Position numbers and translations under genes: made by a program. Source: Vibrio gallaecicus (GTDB taxonomy: Bacteria; Pseudomonadota; Gammaproteobacteria; Enterobacterales; Vibrionaceae). Taken from it: a DNA stretch of 64,000 nt. Shown in pieces: positions 38,871-47,590 of the stretch. Each line of letters opens with the position of its first letter. Within the stretch, counting starts at the first letter, position 1. A model generated the notes under the pieces. That model worked only from the letters and a program-made list of their open reading frames with translations. It was not told the DNA's origin and searched no databases. Location: NCBI RefSeq assembly GCF_024347495.1, contig NZ_AP025490.1, forward strand, positions 2,542,001-2,606,000, in the 5' to 3' direction.

Positions 38871-38892
38871 TTATTTGCACTTCATCACATTT
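38871..38892 (-). promoter_or_regulatory. CRP-like site upstream of the small transcription unit
   Basis: The minus strand reads AAATGTGATGAAGTGCAAAT followed by AA. The left half AAATGTGAT is perfect; about 15 of 22 positions match the CRP consensus. Its centre is about 48 bp upstream of the predicted start, which is neither a classical class I nor class II activation site, so either repression or a mis-set start is possible. Confidence 0.5.
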
Positions 38893-38951
38893 TTTATTAA
38901 AAAAAGCTAAAAACACTTAGTAAAATGTAATTAAATTACAAAAAAAGACAA

Positions 38952-38967
38952 TTACAAACGTTTGCTT
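38952..38967. promoter_or_regulatory. PurR/LacI-family-like palindrome in the pepD upstream gap
   Basis: TTACAAACGTTTGCTT contains the perfect core CAAACGTTTG around a central CG and matches 12 of 16 positions of the PurR box. It lies 245 bp before pepD and 60 bp upstream of the CRP-like site of the small transcript. Which unit it controls, if any, is not clear. Confidence 0.4.
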
Positions 38968-39211
38968 GACTAGTAATTATGCACTTACGCACTTAGCCAT
39001 TGTTCTTTAGTGATCTTATAGACAAGACTCCTTTCAAATATTGAAACATTTGAAGCTTAGAAGCCCTACTCGTAAAAAGGCACTAGTGGTATGCTGTCGC
39101 CATCAAACAGAGCCATATTTTAGTTCTTTACTCTATATCTAGTTTTTTCATCTACATATTAAGTATGAACACTCCAATACCTGTGGCTAAAATATACAAA
39201 AGGAGTCATCC

Positions 39212-40684
39212 GTGTCTGAATTCCATTCTGAAATTAGCAACCTATCTCCAGCTCCAATCTGGCAGTTTTTCGATAAAATTTGTTCTATTCCGCACCCTTC
39301 AAAACATGAAGAAGCATTAGCTCAATACATTATCTCTTGGGCAAAAGAGCAAGGTCTTGACGTTCGCCGCGACCCAACTGGAAATGTCTTCATTAAAAAA
39401 CCTGCAACACCAGGAATGGAAGGCAAGAAAGGTGTCGTACTGCAAGCTCATATCGACATGGTTCCACAGAAAAATGAAGATACAGTGCATGACTTCACTA
39501 AAGATCCTATCCAACCATATATTGATGGTGAGTGGGTAACAGCGAAAGGCACAACACTAGGTGCAGATAACGGCATGGGTATGGCTTCATGTCTTGCAGT
39601 ATTGGCATCAAACGACATTAAGCACGGTCCTCTGGAAGTACTTCTAACTGTAGATGAAGAAGCAGGCATGACTGGTGCTTTTGGTCTTGAAGCTGATTGG
39701 TTAGAAGGCGACATTCTTCTAAACACAGATTCAGAGCAAGAAGGCGAAGTTTACATGGGTTGCGCTGGCGGTATTGATGGTGCAATGACATTTGATATCA
39801 CTCGTGAAGCACTTCCTACAGGTTTTGTTACTCGTAAACTAACGCTGAAAGGCTTAAAAGGCGGTCACTCTGGTTGTGATATTCACACAGGTCGTGCTAA
39901 TGCGAACAAACTACTTGCTCGTTTTCTAGCAGGTCACGCACAAGAGCTTAATCTACGAGTTGTTGAATTTAAAGGTGGTAGCCTACGTAACGCTATTCCT
40001 CGTGAAGGCTTCGTTACTGTTGCTGTTCCTAGTGAGAACCAAGAAAAACTGGCTTCTCTATACAACTTCTATACTGAGCTTCTTTCTACTGAACTTGGCA
40101 AAATTGAAGACAGCATTGTGACTTTTAACGAAGAAGCAACAGTTGAACTAGGTGTACTTGCACAAGCTGACCAAGCACGCTTTATCGCTGCACTTAACGC
40201 ATGTCCGAATGGCGTGATTCGTATGAGTGATGAAATTGAAGGTGTTGTTGAAACGTCTCTTAACGTTGGTGTTATCACAACAGAAGAAAACTCAATCACT
40301 GTTCTTTGCCTAATTCGCTCTCTTATCGACTCTGGTCGTAGCCAAGTAGAAAGCATGCTTCATTCTGTTGCTGAATTAGCAGACGCGAACATCGCATTCT
40401 CTGGAGCTTACCCAGGTTGGAAGCCAGACGCAGATTCAGAGATCATGCACATTTTCCGTGACATGTACGAAGGCATCTACGGTCATAAACCAAACATCAT
40501 GGTTATTCATGCTGGTCTTGAGTGTGGTCTATTCAAAGAACCTTACCCTGAAATGGATATGGTTTCTTTCGGTCCAACTATCAAGTTCCCACACTCTCCA
40601 GATGAGAAAGTACAGATTGATACCGTTGAACTGTTCTGGAACCAAATGGTTGCTCTACTAGAAGCTATTCCTGAAAAAGCATAG
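39212..40684 (+). CDS. pepD: Aminoacyl-histidine dipeptidase PepD
   Basis: Zinc-dependent cytosolic dipeptidase (carnosinase-like, M20 family) that cleaves Xaa-His dipeptides. The 490-aa protein has the metal and catalytic motifs LQAHIDMVPQK, LGADNGMGMAS, VDEEAGMTGAFGL and the C-terminal IHAGLECGLF. The start is GTG, supported by AGGAG eight bases upstream. It stands alone, with a terminator after it. Confidence 0.96.
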   Translation: MSEFHSEISNLSPAPIWQFFDKICSIPHPSKHEEALAQYIISWAKEQGLDVRRDPTGNVFIKKPATPGMEGKKGVVLQAHIDMVPQKNEDTVHDFTKDPIQPYIDGEWVTAKGTTLGADNGMGMASCLAVLASNDIKHGPLEVLLTVDEEAGMTGAFGLEADWLEGDILLNTDSEQEGEVYMGCAGGIDGAMTFDITREALPTGFVTRKLTLKGLKGGHSGCDIHTGRANANKLLARFLAGHAQELNLRVVEFKGGSLRNAIPREGFVTVAVPSENQEKLASLYNFYTELLSTELGKIEDSIVTFNEEATVELGVLAQADQARFIAALNACPNGVIRMSDEIEGVVETSLNVGVITTEENSITVLCLIRSLIDSGRSQVESMLHSVAELADANIAFSGAYPGWKPDADSEIMHIFRDMYEGIYGHKPNIMVIHAGLECGLFKEPYPEMDMVSFGPTIKFPHSPDEKVQIDTVELFWNQMVALLEAIPEKA

Positions 40685-40731
40685 TTGCTTTAATTGCTGT
40701 TTGAAAGAAACACAATTTATAAGAACAAAAT

Positions 40732-40760
40732 AAAACAGGTACTCATTGAGTACCTGTTTT
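40732..40760. terminator. Bidirectional terminator between pepD and the DUF3332 gene
   Basis: A 13-bp stem (40732-40744 with 40748-40760) has a 3-nt loop. A and T runs on both ends serve both convergent genes. Confidence 0.9.
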
Positions 40761-40810
40761 TCTATCTACAAAGCTATTTCATTATGCAAAGTGATCTCAT
40801 AACGAACGAC

Positions 40811-41350
40811 TTAAGCACGCGAATCTGCGTATGCTTCTAATTCTGTCATTGAAGTTTGAGAGATCATTTCTCCATCAAGGAAGTAAGTCACAACTTCACC
40901 TTCACGAATACCAATCAGCGTCGCTTTCTCTCCAGATAAATACGTAATATTCATTTGAATAGTATTTTCGTCAATCTGCTGCATCTCACCTTTTTCAATC
41001 ATATGAACGTTTGAAATTGGTCCTACTGGAGCTTCTGTTAATGACTTATCCAGTTGATCATTAATATCGATGTAAGTATCCATCTTCGAATCAAAGATAT
41101 GTGGTGTACCCGTGATTGGGTTTTTACCTGTCCAAAATTCCAGTGAGTTAATCACTAAATAATCAGCAGCAACCGTTAAACCATAAACTGGGGCTAATAG
41201 AAGGTTCAGACCACCACGTGCGTAACGGTTATCTACCGCCTTAAGGTTGAACTTCATTAAGTATCCAGTCACAGCATTGCTACCAACGCAGCCAGACAAA
41301 GCAACCGCCACAACAGAAAGTGCGACAATTTTAGCAATTGATTTTTTCAT
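40811..41350 (-). CDS. DUF3332 family lipoprotein
   Basis: Predicted lipoprotein of 179 aa with lipobox ALSGC (Cys21). The mature part begins VGSNAVTGYLMKFNLKAVDNRYARGG and matches DUF3332 proteins, which are of unknown function. It is monocistronic, with a stem of CCCCC/GGGGG (about 41373-41392) in its leader. The absence of Asp at position +2 suggests outer-membrane sorting. Confidence 0.85.
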   Translation of the reverse strand: MKKSIAKIVALSVVAVALSGCVGSNAVTGYLMKFNLKAVDNRYARGGLNLLLAPVYGLTVAADYLVINSLEFWTGKNPITGTPHIFDSKMDTYIDINDQLDKSLTEAPVGPISNVHMIEKGEMQQIDENTIQMNITYLSGEKATLIGIREGEVVTYFLDGEMISQTSMTELEAYADSRA

Positions 41351-41622
41351 GATTATCTCTATTTCAACAGTACCCCCACAAAATTGGGGGGCTGGATGAT
41401 ACCGATAAACAATTTTACTTTTATCAGGGAATTGTCAGAAATGAAGCTAAAACCAGATTGCTCAATTAAAGTTATAGCATTGTTTTAAAAGAGAATAACC
41501 TAAAAAAACATCTCATGATTAATATTATTTGTCGTGACCTCAAAGCGATTGATTCGTACTAAAAATCAACGATTGTTACATTCCCCCAAAAGCATAAATC
41601 ACTTTAATGGGAACTCTCTACG

Positions 41623-42669
41623 ATGGCACGACTAAAACCGAATAACCCTTTTGAAATGCTTGGGTACACTGTACTGCCCGGTCAGAGAATGGAGATTGAG
41701 CTGCAAGCCGCTCAGCTATACACTCACTCACCACTTTCTATCCCTATTGAAATCATTCATGGCCGTCAAGCTGGACCAACCTTAATGGTCAATGCTGCAA
41801 TACATGGTGATGAGTTAAACGGTGTTGAGATAGCAAGACAGCTCACCAACGCAATTGAGCCGAATAAGCTTAAAGGAACATTAATTGTGGTTCCTATTGT
41901 GAACGTATTTGGTTTTATACATAAATCTCGTTACCTGCCAGACCGACGTGATTTAAACCGATGCTTCCCGGGTAGTGAAAAAGGCTCATTAACATCACGT
42001 ATTGCTTATACTTTTTTCGAAAGTGTCGCGAAGCATTGTGACTATATTTTGGATCTACATACAGGTGCGATCCACCGAACTAACTTGCCACAAATTCGTG
42101 CGAATTTATCTAACCCAGAAACTCTGAGAATGGCAAAAGCCTTTGCAACACCTGTTATTATTGATTCACCACTAAGAGATGGTTCATTACGAAGTGAAGC
42201 GGAAAAACTGGGAATTCCAGTTCTGACATATGAAGGCGGAGAAGCATTACGTTTTGATCACTTAGCCATCCGAGCGGGTTACTTAGGTATTCACCAAGTA
42301 ATGAAAGAAATTGGCATGTTAAGACCAAACCGTAAAAAGCTACCAGAACCAGTGATTAGTCGATCAACCAGTTGGATTCGCGCTGAATCAGACGGTATTT
42401 TACGTAATATGGTTAGGCTAGGTGAAAAGGTAGAAGCAGGGCAAACTCTGGCTTACATTAGCTCACCACTTGGTCACCAAGAAACTCAAATCAAAACATT
42501 GAAAGGCGGAATTGTAATTGGACAACAAACCCTTCCTTTAGTAAATGAAGGCGATGCAGTCTTCCACCTTGCGTATTTCAAGCAAGATGATGACGATGTT
42601 GAACAAACCGTTGAAACCTACATTGAAGAAGTGGCTGAAGATAATTGGCTAACTGAGCTTAACAACTAG
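41623..42669 (+). CDS. Succinylglutamate desuccinylase/aspartoacylase family zinc hydrolase
   Basis: M14-like metallo-deacylase of 348 aa. Zinc ligands sit in IHGDELNG (His61, Glu64), with RDLNRCFPG and the third ligand region DLHTGAIHR near 145. The C-terminal 90 residues look like a biotinyl/lipoyl-type barrel (ESDGILRNMVRLGEKVEAGQTLAYI). In many vibrios such a gene is linked to rimK-type ligases; none is next to it here. The substrate is not known. Confidence 0.9.
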   Translation: MARLKPNNPFEMLGYTVLPGQRMEIELQAAQLYTHSPLSIPIEIIHGRQAGPTLMVNAAIHGDELNGVEIARQLTNAIEPNKLKGTLIVVPIVNVFGFIHKSRYLPDRRDLNRCFPGSEKGSLTSRIAYTFFESVAKHCDYILDLHTGAIHRTNLPQIRANLSNPETLRMAKAFATPVIIDSPLRDGSLRSEAEKLGIPVLTYEGGEALRFDHLAIRAGYLGIHQVMKEIGMLRPNRKKLPEPVISRSTSWIRAESDGILRNMVRLGEKVEAGQTLAYISSPLGHQETQIKTLKGGIVIGQQTLPLVNEGDAVFHLAYFKQDDDDVEQTVETYIEEVAEDNWLTELNN

Positions 42670-42730
42670 CGCTTAATTACTAGCGTTCAATGGCTAAAGT
42701 GAAGAACGAATAAAAAGATTCACTAAAACT

Positions 42731-42778
42731 AAAAAGCCCCGATATACACTCAGAATGAGTAAACATCGGGGCTTTTTT
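42731..42778. terminator. Terminator after the aspartoacylase-like gene
   Basis: AAAAAGCCCCGAT pairs with ATCGGGGCTTTTT, with an inner ACTC/GAGT stem. It ends in six T and lies about 60 bp after the stop. Confidence 0.9.
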
Positions 42779-42822
42779 ATGCGCTCATTCTAAAGAGAAA
42801 AAGCGCCATCAATTTAGGCTAA

Positions 42823-43140
42823 TTACTCAGCGTCAAAATCATCAGCTTCACGAGCTTTTGCACGTGCTTCACGAGCTTGCTCTGCTTTTAGTTCTTTAGT
42901 GTGACGAATTTCATCACGTTCTTTACGCTGTTCAGATTTACGCTCGTTACGCTCAGCTTGGTTCTTAATGAAACCAGCTAGTTCTTTTTCAGCCCACTCT
43001 TTTGCAAGCTCTTCTGTTTCAAAACCGTTTTCACGTTTAGAAACGGTAGTGCTGCGAGACGTTACTTGGCGAGTGATTTCAGCCGTCCAACCAGTGCGTT
43101 TTTCAGAAAGGCGGATATCGAATTTTTTGCTTTTAGACAT
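42823..43140 (-). CDS. DUF3622 domain protein
   Basis: Small, highly charged protein of 105 aa. The first 55 residues form the conserved part (KKFDIRLSEKRTGWTAEITRQVTSRSTTVSKRENGFETEELAKEWAEKEL). The second half is a long Lys/Arg/Glu/Ala helix, possibly a coiled coil or a nucleic-acid-contacting tail. Function is unknown. It stands alone between two terminator regions. Confidence 0.82.
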   Translation of the reverse strand: MSKSKKFDIRLSEKRTGWTAEITRQVTSRSTTVSKRENGFETEELAKEWAEKELAGFIKNQAERNERKSEQRKERDEIRHTKELKAEQAREARAKAREADDFDAE

Positions 43141-43329
43141 GTATTTTTATTTCCTAAGGGAGATCATTAAGGGATCGGTCAACTTTGATAACTCCATCTA
43201 AGTGAGCATCTTTCAACACCATCCCTTGGTAAGCGCGGTATTAGAGCACAATTCAATACACATTGCTGCAAATATTTGCCGTAGATCACACCTTCTTTGC
43301 TTGTGCCCTTTCACTCTTGCATTAGCCAG

Positions 43330-44514
43330 TTAACCAGGATGCCCATCAACCCTTGGAGTTAATAACATTAAGCCGAATTTCCACATGAACATCACATAAG
43401 CTAACACCCAAAGCCCTGCGCTAATGTTAACCATTTCTATCAGATATACAGGGAAAAAAGCGACACCAACACTGCGCACTAACGCGGCAACAAATATAGC
43501 GAAAAAAGCAATCGCCATGCTCGGACCTTTGTAGATCGCTCGACCAGTGTGTCCCATTGTTACTCGTGAAATCATCGCAATGATTAGTCCGCCTAAAGCG
43601 CCAATCGCAAATAAGTGAATCATATTGTGGTTGGCAAATGGATTATCCAGCAAGCCTCGTAATAACAAGCTCAACGGAATACAAAGATAAGCAGTATGTA
43701 AAGACCACACTAAAGGCTCAGACAATGTTAACCATGGCTTCCAACGCATAAAACGAACAAGTTGCGCGATACCAGCCAGCACCATTAATGGCGCCCCCAC
43801 CTGTGCAAAAGTCAGCGGGAAGAAACTTAAAATGAATAATGCGACGAGCGGTAAGTTCGCAACCCACTCTAACCAAACCAGTGGTTGGGCTTTTTCAAAA
43901 TTAAAGCGACGCGCGGTAAAGAAAGGAATAACCCTTCCCCCCATGACTGACAGTAACAGGGTAAACCACCACAACATGGCCTGCCACACCGCCGAAGAAG
44001 GGAAAGGAGGAAGACCTTTAATGGTTGCGTAACTCGCAAAGTTCGCCACGATTGCCAATATAAATAAAGGAACGAAGAATAAGTTTTTCCACCCTTTAGA
44101 GCGAACCACTCTAAAGCCCACTTCGTAAGCAACCATTAATAAAAACACCGCTTCGATTGAGGAAATTAACCACATTGGCGCAGGCGTCCAAAATAGTATT
44201 CTTGGTGCTAGCCATAATGCCACCAGCACACCTAACCTGTGATGCTTGGTTCCATTGACGCCTGTCCAAGTTTGAACAGCAGTGAGCACAAAGCCTACGA
44301 CAATTGCCATTGAAAATCCAAAAAGCATTTCATGAACATGCCACCACAAGGCTGGTACTTTTAGCATGTCAGGCTGACCGTATTGAAACATCCAAGCCCA
44401 AGCCGCAATGGCAATAACCGCATAGGCACTGCCCAAGAAAAAGAACGGTCTGAACCCTAAGCGAAGATAAGCGGGAATAGCATCCTCAACACTTTTATCG
44501 GTGATATTTAACAA
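43330..44514 (-). CDS. NnrS family haem/copper membrane protein
   Basis: Polytopic inner-membrane protein (about 12 hydrophobic segments) of the NnrS family, linked to nitric oxide stress tolerance. Family stretches: LRLGFRPFFFLGSAYAVIA, WWHVHEMLFGFSMAIVVGFVLTAVQTWTG, and TMGHTGRAIY. The longest frame starts at a TTG at 44541, but a TTG at 44514 is preceded by AGGAG at 5-nt spacing and is preferred (394 aa). No NsrR or NorR site was recognised upstream. Confidence 0.9.
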   Translation of the reverse strand: MLNITDKSVEDAIPAYLRLGFRPFFFLGSAYAVIAIAAWAWMFQYGQPDMLKVPALWWHVHEMLFGFSMAIVVGFVLTAVQTWTGVNGTKHHRLGVLVALWLAPRILFWTPAPMWLISSIEAVFLLMVAYEVGFRVVRSKGWKNLFFVPLFILAIVANFASYATIKGLPPFPSSAVWQAMLWWFTLLLSVMGGRVIPFFTARRFNFEKAQPLVWLEWVANLPLVALFILSFFPLTFAQVGAPLMVLAGIAQLVRFMRWKPWLTLSEPLVWSLHTAYLCIPLSLLLRGLLDNPFANHNMIHLFAIGALGGLIIAMISRVTMGHTGRAIYKGPSMAIAFFAIFVAALVRSVGVAFFPVYLIEMVNISAGLWVLAYVMFMWKFGLMLLTPRVDGHPG

Positions 44515-44791
44515 ATTCACTCCTAACACTCTAAATGGCAATATAAGCTTAAGGTTATATTACACTCAATCATTCAATTACCCATATCAATGCAGATTTC
44601 AAGCCAACAGTATAAAACCAATAAAATCAGCACTTAACAATACAAACCTAGCTAAAATAAAGTCATAAAGACTCACCACAAAAGGTCACTATGACTACAA
44701 TGTGTCATTAGTTACAGATTAGGCTACTTTTATCTTGGGTTAACTTCTAGTAATAATAGGATTCAATCACTAAAGCAGCACAAGGAATGGT

Positions 44792-45373
44792 ATGTATATT
44801 TTCGGCTATGGCAGTTTAATGAATTCGTCTTCAAGACAACTCACAGGGCAAACCGGCGCAGCCATTCCTGTAATAGTGCATGGTTTAGTTAGGCATTGGA
44901 GTAAAATAGACGATAGCTACGTGCTATCCCCTTTAGTGGTCAATAAAGGTCAAGGACAAGTTAATGGCGTACTTTTAAAAGTCGATGATGAAGCACTAGA
45001 TGAGTTCGATATTCGCGAACGTGGCTACCATAGAGTCAAGCTTTCTCCGGAACAAATTGAACTCAATATTGATTCAAAAAATCACGCTGAAGCTTTTGAC
45101 TCACAGCAAGCCATTTGGGTTTACATCAATGATGAAGTGATTGCTCCCAGTGAGCAAAGCCCTATTGTGCAAAGCTACGTAGACACTGTCATGGCGGGAT
45201 GTTTAGAAGTCTCTGAAAAATTCGCAGAACACTTCGTAACACACACTAAAGGCTGGCATCACCCTTTTGAAAATGATCGCCACCAGCCTAAATACAACAA
45301 ACTTGCTGGTGTTGCAGAGCACCACCATAGTGTCATTGACGGTTTGCTGATTGATGTACGCTGCGAAGCCTAA
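44792..45373 (+). CDS. Gamma-glutamylcyclotransferase-fold protein
   Basis: Protein of 193 aa with the GGCT/AIG2 fold: the nucleotide-free substrate loop FGYGSLM (4-10) and the catalytic acid Glu76 in DEFDIRERGY. Members cleave gamma-glutamyl peptides to 5-oxoproline; the exact substrate is not known. Divergent from nnrS. A hairpin lies after it. Confidence 0.85.
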   Translation: MYIFGYGSLMNSSSRQLTGQTGAAIPVIVHGLVRHWSKIDDSYVLSPLVVNKGQGQVNGVLLKVDDEALDEFDIRERGYHRVKLSPEQIELNIDSKNHAEAFDSQQAIWVYINDEVIAPSEQSPIVQSYVDTVMAGCLEVSEKFAEHFVTHTKGWHHPFENDRHQPKYNKLAGVAEHHHSVIDGLLIDVRCEA

Positions 45374-45430
45374 TTACGTACTCATGAGGTTTATTAACTC
45401 GTAAGCTTTAGGATCATAGTGTTCCAAATG

Positions 45431-45459
45431 CTAAACAGTTAAGTCGTTTAACTGTTTAG
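45431..45459. repeat. Long hairpin between the cyclotransferase and TetR genes
   Basis: CTAAACAGTTAA pairs perfectly with TTAACTGTTTAG around a 5-nt loop. It lies between convergent genes but has no T tract on either side, so it is either a weak terminator or a protein-binding palindrome. Confidence 0.7.
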
Positions 45460-45473
45460 CCGTAAGCCCATCA

Positions 45474-46091
45474 CTATTTTTTAGTCTTATAATGACTTAA
45501 AAATAATTGTGTGGTTTGCAGCGCAAGTTCATGTGATTCACTATCGGTAAGCGAAGCTTTCACACCCATAATTTGGGGCCAAAACGCACTGCCTTTTACT
45601 AAACTATGAAGCTGAGTTCCTGCAAGTACAACATCATCAATACTGAGTTTCCCTTGCTCATTTTGGGCTTCTAACCAACGAAATAAAGCCGTATCTTGCT
45701 TCGACATTTTTGCTTCTTGCTCTTTCAGTTCATCAGGCTTATAAAAATAATGCCCCAACGCCACTTTCGCTAACTCAATATAATGCGGTGCGGTCACAAC
45801 TTTAATTTCACTTTCAAGCAAAGCTATCAACTGCTGTTCAAGAGGCAATAAACTCAATCCTGAAATATCATCTTCAGCCATTGCACTACGCCAAAGCTCA
45901 GACAACAGCTCCATCACAATCGCTTCTTTAGAGTTAAAGTGGTTATACACCGTTCTTTTGGATACTTTTGCCATCGCAGAAAGCTTATCCATACTAGTAT
46001 TTTGCACACCAAACTCTTGAAAGGCTTGTTTCGCCGCCAGCAAAATAGATTCTCGCTTTATTTCACTACGACCTTTTTTTTTTATATTCAT
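45474..46091 (-). CDS. TetR-family transcriptional regulator
   Basis: The 205-aa protein has an N-terminal TetR helix-turn-helix (SILLAAKQAFQEFGVQNTSMDKLSAMAKVSKRTVYNHFNSKEAIVMELL) and a TetR C-terminal ligand domain. It is divergent from the MBL-fold lipoprotein, and a perfect inverted repeat lies between them, so it probably represses that gene and itself. Codons 4-6 plus a base form a run of ten A, a place where slippage would shift the frame. Confidence 0.9.
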   Translation of the reverse strand: MNIKKKGRSEIKRESILLAAKQAFQEFGVQNTSMDKLSAMAKVSKRTVYNHFNSKEAIVMELLSELWRSAMAEDDISGLSLLPLEQQLIALLESEIKVVTAPHYIELAKVALGHYFYKPDELKEQEAKMSKQDTALFRWLEAQNEQGKLSIDDVVLAGTQLHSLVKGSAFWPQIMGVKASLTDSESHELALQTTQLFLSHYKTKK

Positions 46092-46160
46092 GAGCTTAGT
46101 TACTCTAATTCAATTCATTGATTTCTATTTTACACTAGGCAGTTTACTTTTAAAGCTTTC

Positions 46161-46189
46161 AATGTAAACTACACCGTATAGTTTACATT
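46161..46189. promoter_or_regulatory. Palindromic operator between tetR and the MBL gene
   Basis: AATGTAAACTA (46161-46171) and TAGTTTACATT (46179-46189) form a perfect 11-bp inverted repeat around 7 bp. A further GTTTAC half lies at 46143-46148. The site ends 17 bp before the MBL gene start and overlaps its likely promoter, as expected for a TetR repressor. Confidence 0.75.
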
Positions 46190-46205
46190 AAAAAACGAAA
46201 CTGCC

Positions 46206-47255
46206 ATGAAGAAAATACTATTAGCGACTGTAGGAGTCTTTGCCATGAGTTCATCACTGACCGCTTGTTCAAAAGTAGAAGAAGAAACCACTTATCCAAA
46301 TAAGTTTACAAATACAGAGCTTGAGTATAAAAGTGGTCTGAGTGACATCCTTAGTATCGCGAAAGCTTACTTTACAACGGAGCGAGCTAACCCTACTCCC
46401 ACTTTTGAATTACCTGTTCATACCATTACCGCTGAACAGTTAGTGACAGAAAAGGAAGACGCTATCTTTCGTTTAGGGCACTCCAGCGTGGCGATGAAGC
46501 TTGATAATCAATTGATCTTAACCGATCCGGTATTCAGTGATAGAGCTTCACCAGTTCAGTGGGCTGGTCCAAAACGTTTTCACAAAACACCGATTACACT
46601 AAGTGAATTACCTAACATCGATACGATTGTGATCAGCCATGATCATTACGATCACTTAGATAAAGCATCAGTCAAAGTTCTCGCAGAAAAAACCGGGCTG
46701 TTCTTAACACCATTGAAAGTTGGTCAGCTACTGATCAAATGGGGGGTGCCTCAAGAAAAAGTGGTTGAGCTTGATTGGTGGCAATCTCACACTCATAACG
46801 GTATTGAATACACACTCACACCCACTCAGCACTTCTCAGGTCGTGGGCTAACGGACAGAGATGCCACTCTTTGGGGAAGTTGGGTGATCAATGCTCAAGA
46901 GAATAAAGTCTTTTTCAGTGGCGACTCTGGCTATTTCGGTGGGTTTAAAGAAATTGGTGAGCGATATGGTCCATTTGATTTCACCATGATAGAAACCGGT
47001 GCTTATAACAGCCTTTGGTCCGACATCCACATGTTCCCAGAGGAAAGTATCCAAGCTCACATTGATTTGAAAGGCAAGGTCCTGATGCCTATTCATAACA
47101 GTACCTTTGATCTATCTATGCATGACTGGAATGAACCATTGCAACAAGCCATGGAACTGAGCCAACAAAAAAACGTGACTATGGTCAGCCCTGAAATTGG
47201 GCAAAGAATGTCATTAAGCGAACCACTTCCAGTGAATGCTTGGTGGAAAGATTAA
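46206..47255 (+). CDS. MBL-fold metallo-hydrolase lipoprotein (NAPE-PLD/UlaG-like)
   Basis: A lipobox (SSLTAC, Cys21) marks it as a lipoprotein. The hydrolase domain has the metal motif SHDHYDHLD (HxHxDH), with further ligands in TQHFSGRG, SGDSGYFGG and MPIHNSTFD. The architecture is that of beta-lactamase-fold phospholipases such as NAPE-PLD and of bacterial RomA-type proteins. Substrate unknown. Under probable control of the divergent TetR. Confidence 0.88.
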   Translation: MKKILLATVGVFAMSSSLTACSKVEEETTYPNKFTNTELEYKSGLSDILSIAKAYFTTERANPTPTFELPVHTITAEQLVTEKEDAIFRLGHSSVAMKLDNQLILTDPVFSDRASPVQWAGPKRFHKTPITLSELPNIDTIVISHDHYDHLDKASVKVLAEKTGLFLTPLKVGQLLIKWGVPQEKVVELDWWQSHTHNGIEYTLTPTQHFSGRGLTDRDATLWGSWVINAQENKVFFSGDSGYFGGFKEIGERYGPFDFTMIETGAYNSLWSDIHMFPEESIQAHIDLKGKVLMPIHNSTFDLSMHDWNEPLQQAMELSQQKNVTMVSPEIGQRMSLSEPLPVNAWWKD

Positions 47256-47285
47256 TACGTGAATTAGAACTCGGTAAATAAAGAA

Positions 47286-47311
47286 AAAGCGCTAGGGGGA
47301 ACTAGCGCTTT
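47286..47311 (+). terminator. Terminator after the MBL-fold gene
   Basis: AAAGCGCTAG pairs with CTAGCGCTTT around a 6-nt loop, about 30 bp after the stop. The T tract is short. Confidence 0.75.
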
Positions 47312-47411
47312 GATTTCCTACTAAATCCATTTAGTAAAGGAGAACTTTTGCCTACATAATATAGACAGGGCTTAGTTTTCATATTACAAAACAAGCCTAA
47401 GAAGGATTGAT

Positions 47412-47516
47412 ATGACTAAAAGGAGCTTTAAATTAAGTATAGTCACAAACTCAAATTTCTCGCGTTTATTTGCTTCTTTTTCTCTCTTCCTATCTCAACG
47501 ATTGATTCCTTTTTAA
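47412..47516 (+). CDS. Possible 34-aa small ORF
   Basis: ATG with AAGGA five bases upstream and 34 codons rich in Ser and Phe (begins MTKRSFKLSIVTNSNF). It lies between the MBL terminator and the O-antigen-ligase-like gene, 74 bp before that gene. No family was recognised, and chance is a fair explanation. Confidence 0.2.
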   Translation: MTKRSFKLSIVTNSNFSRLFASFSLFLSQRLIPF

Positions 47517-47590
47517 AACCAATCAAGGAGCCGTGTTTTACACTAGGATTATAGATACATATTTCAGAGAGCTATCGGGGACAACCGCCT

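Larger units (their letters stand above)
47256..47590. other. Intergenic region before the O-antigen-ligase-like gene
   Basis: The 335 bp hold the MBL terminator, the doubtful 34-aa ORF and an AT-rich stretch. No clear ribosome-binding site precedes the next gene (CGGGGACAACCGCCT), and no known regulatory motif was recognised. Confidence 0.4.

Noticed and set aside
44515..44791. NsrR or FNR operator before nnrS
   Set aside because: NnrS genes are often under nitric oxide control, but I saw no good match to the NsrR palindrome or to TTGAT-N4-ATCAA in the gap.
47412..47516. 34-aa ORF as a firm gene or leader peptide
   Set aside because: It has a ribosome-binding site but no codon bias, no tandem regulatory codons and no attenuator hairpin after it. 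It is listed only as a low-confidence candidate.
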